Origin: Methylomonas sp.
Lineage (GTDB): Bacteria; Pseudomonadota; Gammaproteobacteria; Methylococcales; Methylomonadaceae
Length of the DNA: 7,026 bases
Direction: 5' to 3'
Assembly (NCBI GenBank): GCA_026989715.1
Contig: JALSIU010000009.1
Coordinates: 1 to 7,026, forward strand
Translations under genes and position numbers: made by a program
Shown here: piece by piece, positions 6,477 through 7,026 of the stretch
Position numbering within the stretch: position 1 is the first letter of the stretch
Layout of the letters: each line of letters starts with the position of its first letter
Notes under the pieces: model-generated
Database searches by the model: none
The model's input: the letters and a program-made list of their open reading frames with translations, nothing else
What the model was told of the DNA's origin: nothing

Positions 6477-7026
6477 CTAAACAAGACTATAAACAGCCTG
6501 TATTCTATGCTCATCATTAGGCAAGATTTCAATGCCCTCTGCGGCCACATTAGCCACTTCCAAACAAATAAAAGACCGGTAATCCTCATTTTGCAAATCA
6601 GGCATGGCAGCTGCTATATCAGCCCCGGGATTCCAAACAACCACATTTTTATTACCGGAAGCACTGATTTTAATTTTACGTTGCAAAACAGGATCATCAA
6701 CTATTAACTGATGCCGCAAATCAGTATGAATCTGGTCGGTTTCTGCCTCAATCGTCAACTCGCCCACTTGGCACATCGGCACAAAACCTTCTTTTTTATT
6801 GAAATATTCCGTTTTCTCCAAGCCAAAAACAGTTGTCCGCGTTACATCTCCCACATAAAAATAAGTATGCAATGCCTCCGTTATCACAAACGGCTCACTC
6901 CCTGTATTACGAGTATGCAATGTCAATGCAAGTGCATCGCCAATAATGATTTCTAAGACAAGCTGAAAAGAAAACGGCCAAACAGCTCTAGTTTGTTCAG
7001 AATCCTTAAGCGTTAGCACTATTTTA
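6477..7026 (-). CDS. yeaD: D-hexose-6-phosphate mutarotase (YeaD-like aldose 1-epimerase), 5' end outside window
   Basis: About 182 C-terminal codons are visible; the family is near 290 residues, so roughly the first 100 are beyond the right edge. The frame is open to the edge, and the GTG at 7019 is internal: the sequence there (VLTLKDSEQTRAVWPFSF) is the mid-protein segment of the family. YeaD-type enzymes interconvert alpha and beta anomers of hexose 6-phosphates in the cytoplasm. Diagnostic pieces are TEALHTYFYVGDV, whose His (codon 6867-6869) is the likely catalytic acid; DQIHTDL; VVVWNPG; and FICLEVANVA, whose Glu (codon 6558-6560) is the likely catalytic base. The protein ends at a TAG. 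The next gene starts 65 bases downstream with no terminator visible between, so read-through into the lipoprotein is possible. Confidence 0.88.
   Translation of the reverse strand, partial: KIVLTLKDSEQTRAVWPFSFQLVLEIIIGDALALTLHTRNTGSEPFVITEALHTYFYVGDVTRTTVFGLEKTEYFNKKEGFVPMCQVGELTIEAETDQIHTDLRHQLIVDDPVLQRKIKISASGNKNVVVWNPGADIAAAMPDLQNEDYRSFICLEVANVAAEGIEILPNDEHRIQAVYSLV

Noticed and set aside
6477..7019. Complete 180-residue protein starting at the GTG at 7019
   Set aside because: The frame remains open to the window edge, the sequence at the GTG is mid-protein for the mutarotase family, and the family is about 290 residues long.

Overview
The window reads as a piece of a moderately AT-rich gammaproteobacterial chromosome. 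The succinyl-CoA synthetase subunits are very close to the Escherichia coli proteins in length and motifs, and the hexose-6-phosphate mutarotase and DUF3530 proteins are common in that class. A large periplasmic multiheme cytochrome c points to a respiratory or lithotrophic/methylotrophic lifestyle. The genus cannot be fixed from the sequence; a methanotroph or sulfur oxidiser is a guess only. Every recognisable gene lies on the minus strand. I see no convincing plus-strand gene, RNA gene, mobile element or CRISPR array.

Layout, in transcription order (right to left). (1) 7026-6477: 3' part of a YeaD-like D-hexose-6-phosphate mutarotase gene, cut by the window edge. (2) 6411-5314: a lipoprotein of unknown function. 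(3) 5302-4523: a secreted DUF3530-type alpha/beta-hydrolase-fold protein that lacks the nucleophile serine; it follows gene 2 by 11 bases and is probably co-transcribed. (4) A 139-base gap with a candidate promoter and dyad. (5) 4383-2351: sucC and sucD, overlapping by four bases (ATGA). (6) A 341-base gap holding a candidate terminator hairpin for sucCD, two dyads, a perfect match to the IHF consensus and a very good -24/-12 (sigma-54) promoter. (7) 2009-1: an exported cytochrome c with eight heme-binding motifs in the visible 669 codons, cut by the left edge.

How they work together: sucCD is a stand-alone TCA-cycle operon making ATP (or GTP) from succinyl-CoA. The cytochrome appears to be a separate transcription unit with its own activator-dependent promoter, so it is probably induced by a specific signal. 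The lipoprotein and DUF3530 gene form a cell-envelope pair whose role I cannot name. The most interesting part is the uncharacterised octaheme (or larger) cytochrome together with its apparently complete sigma-54 control region.
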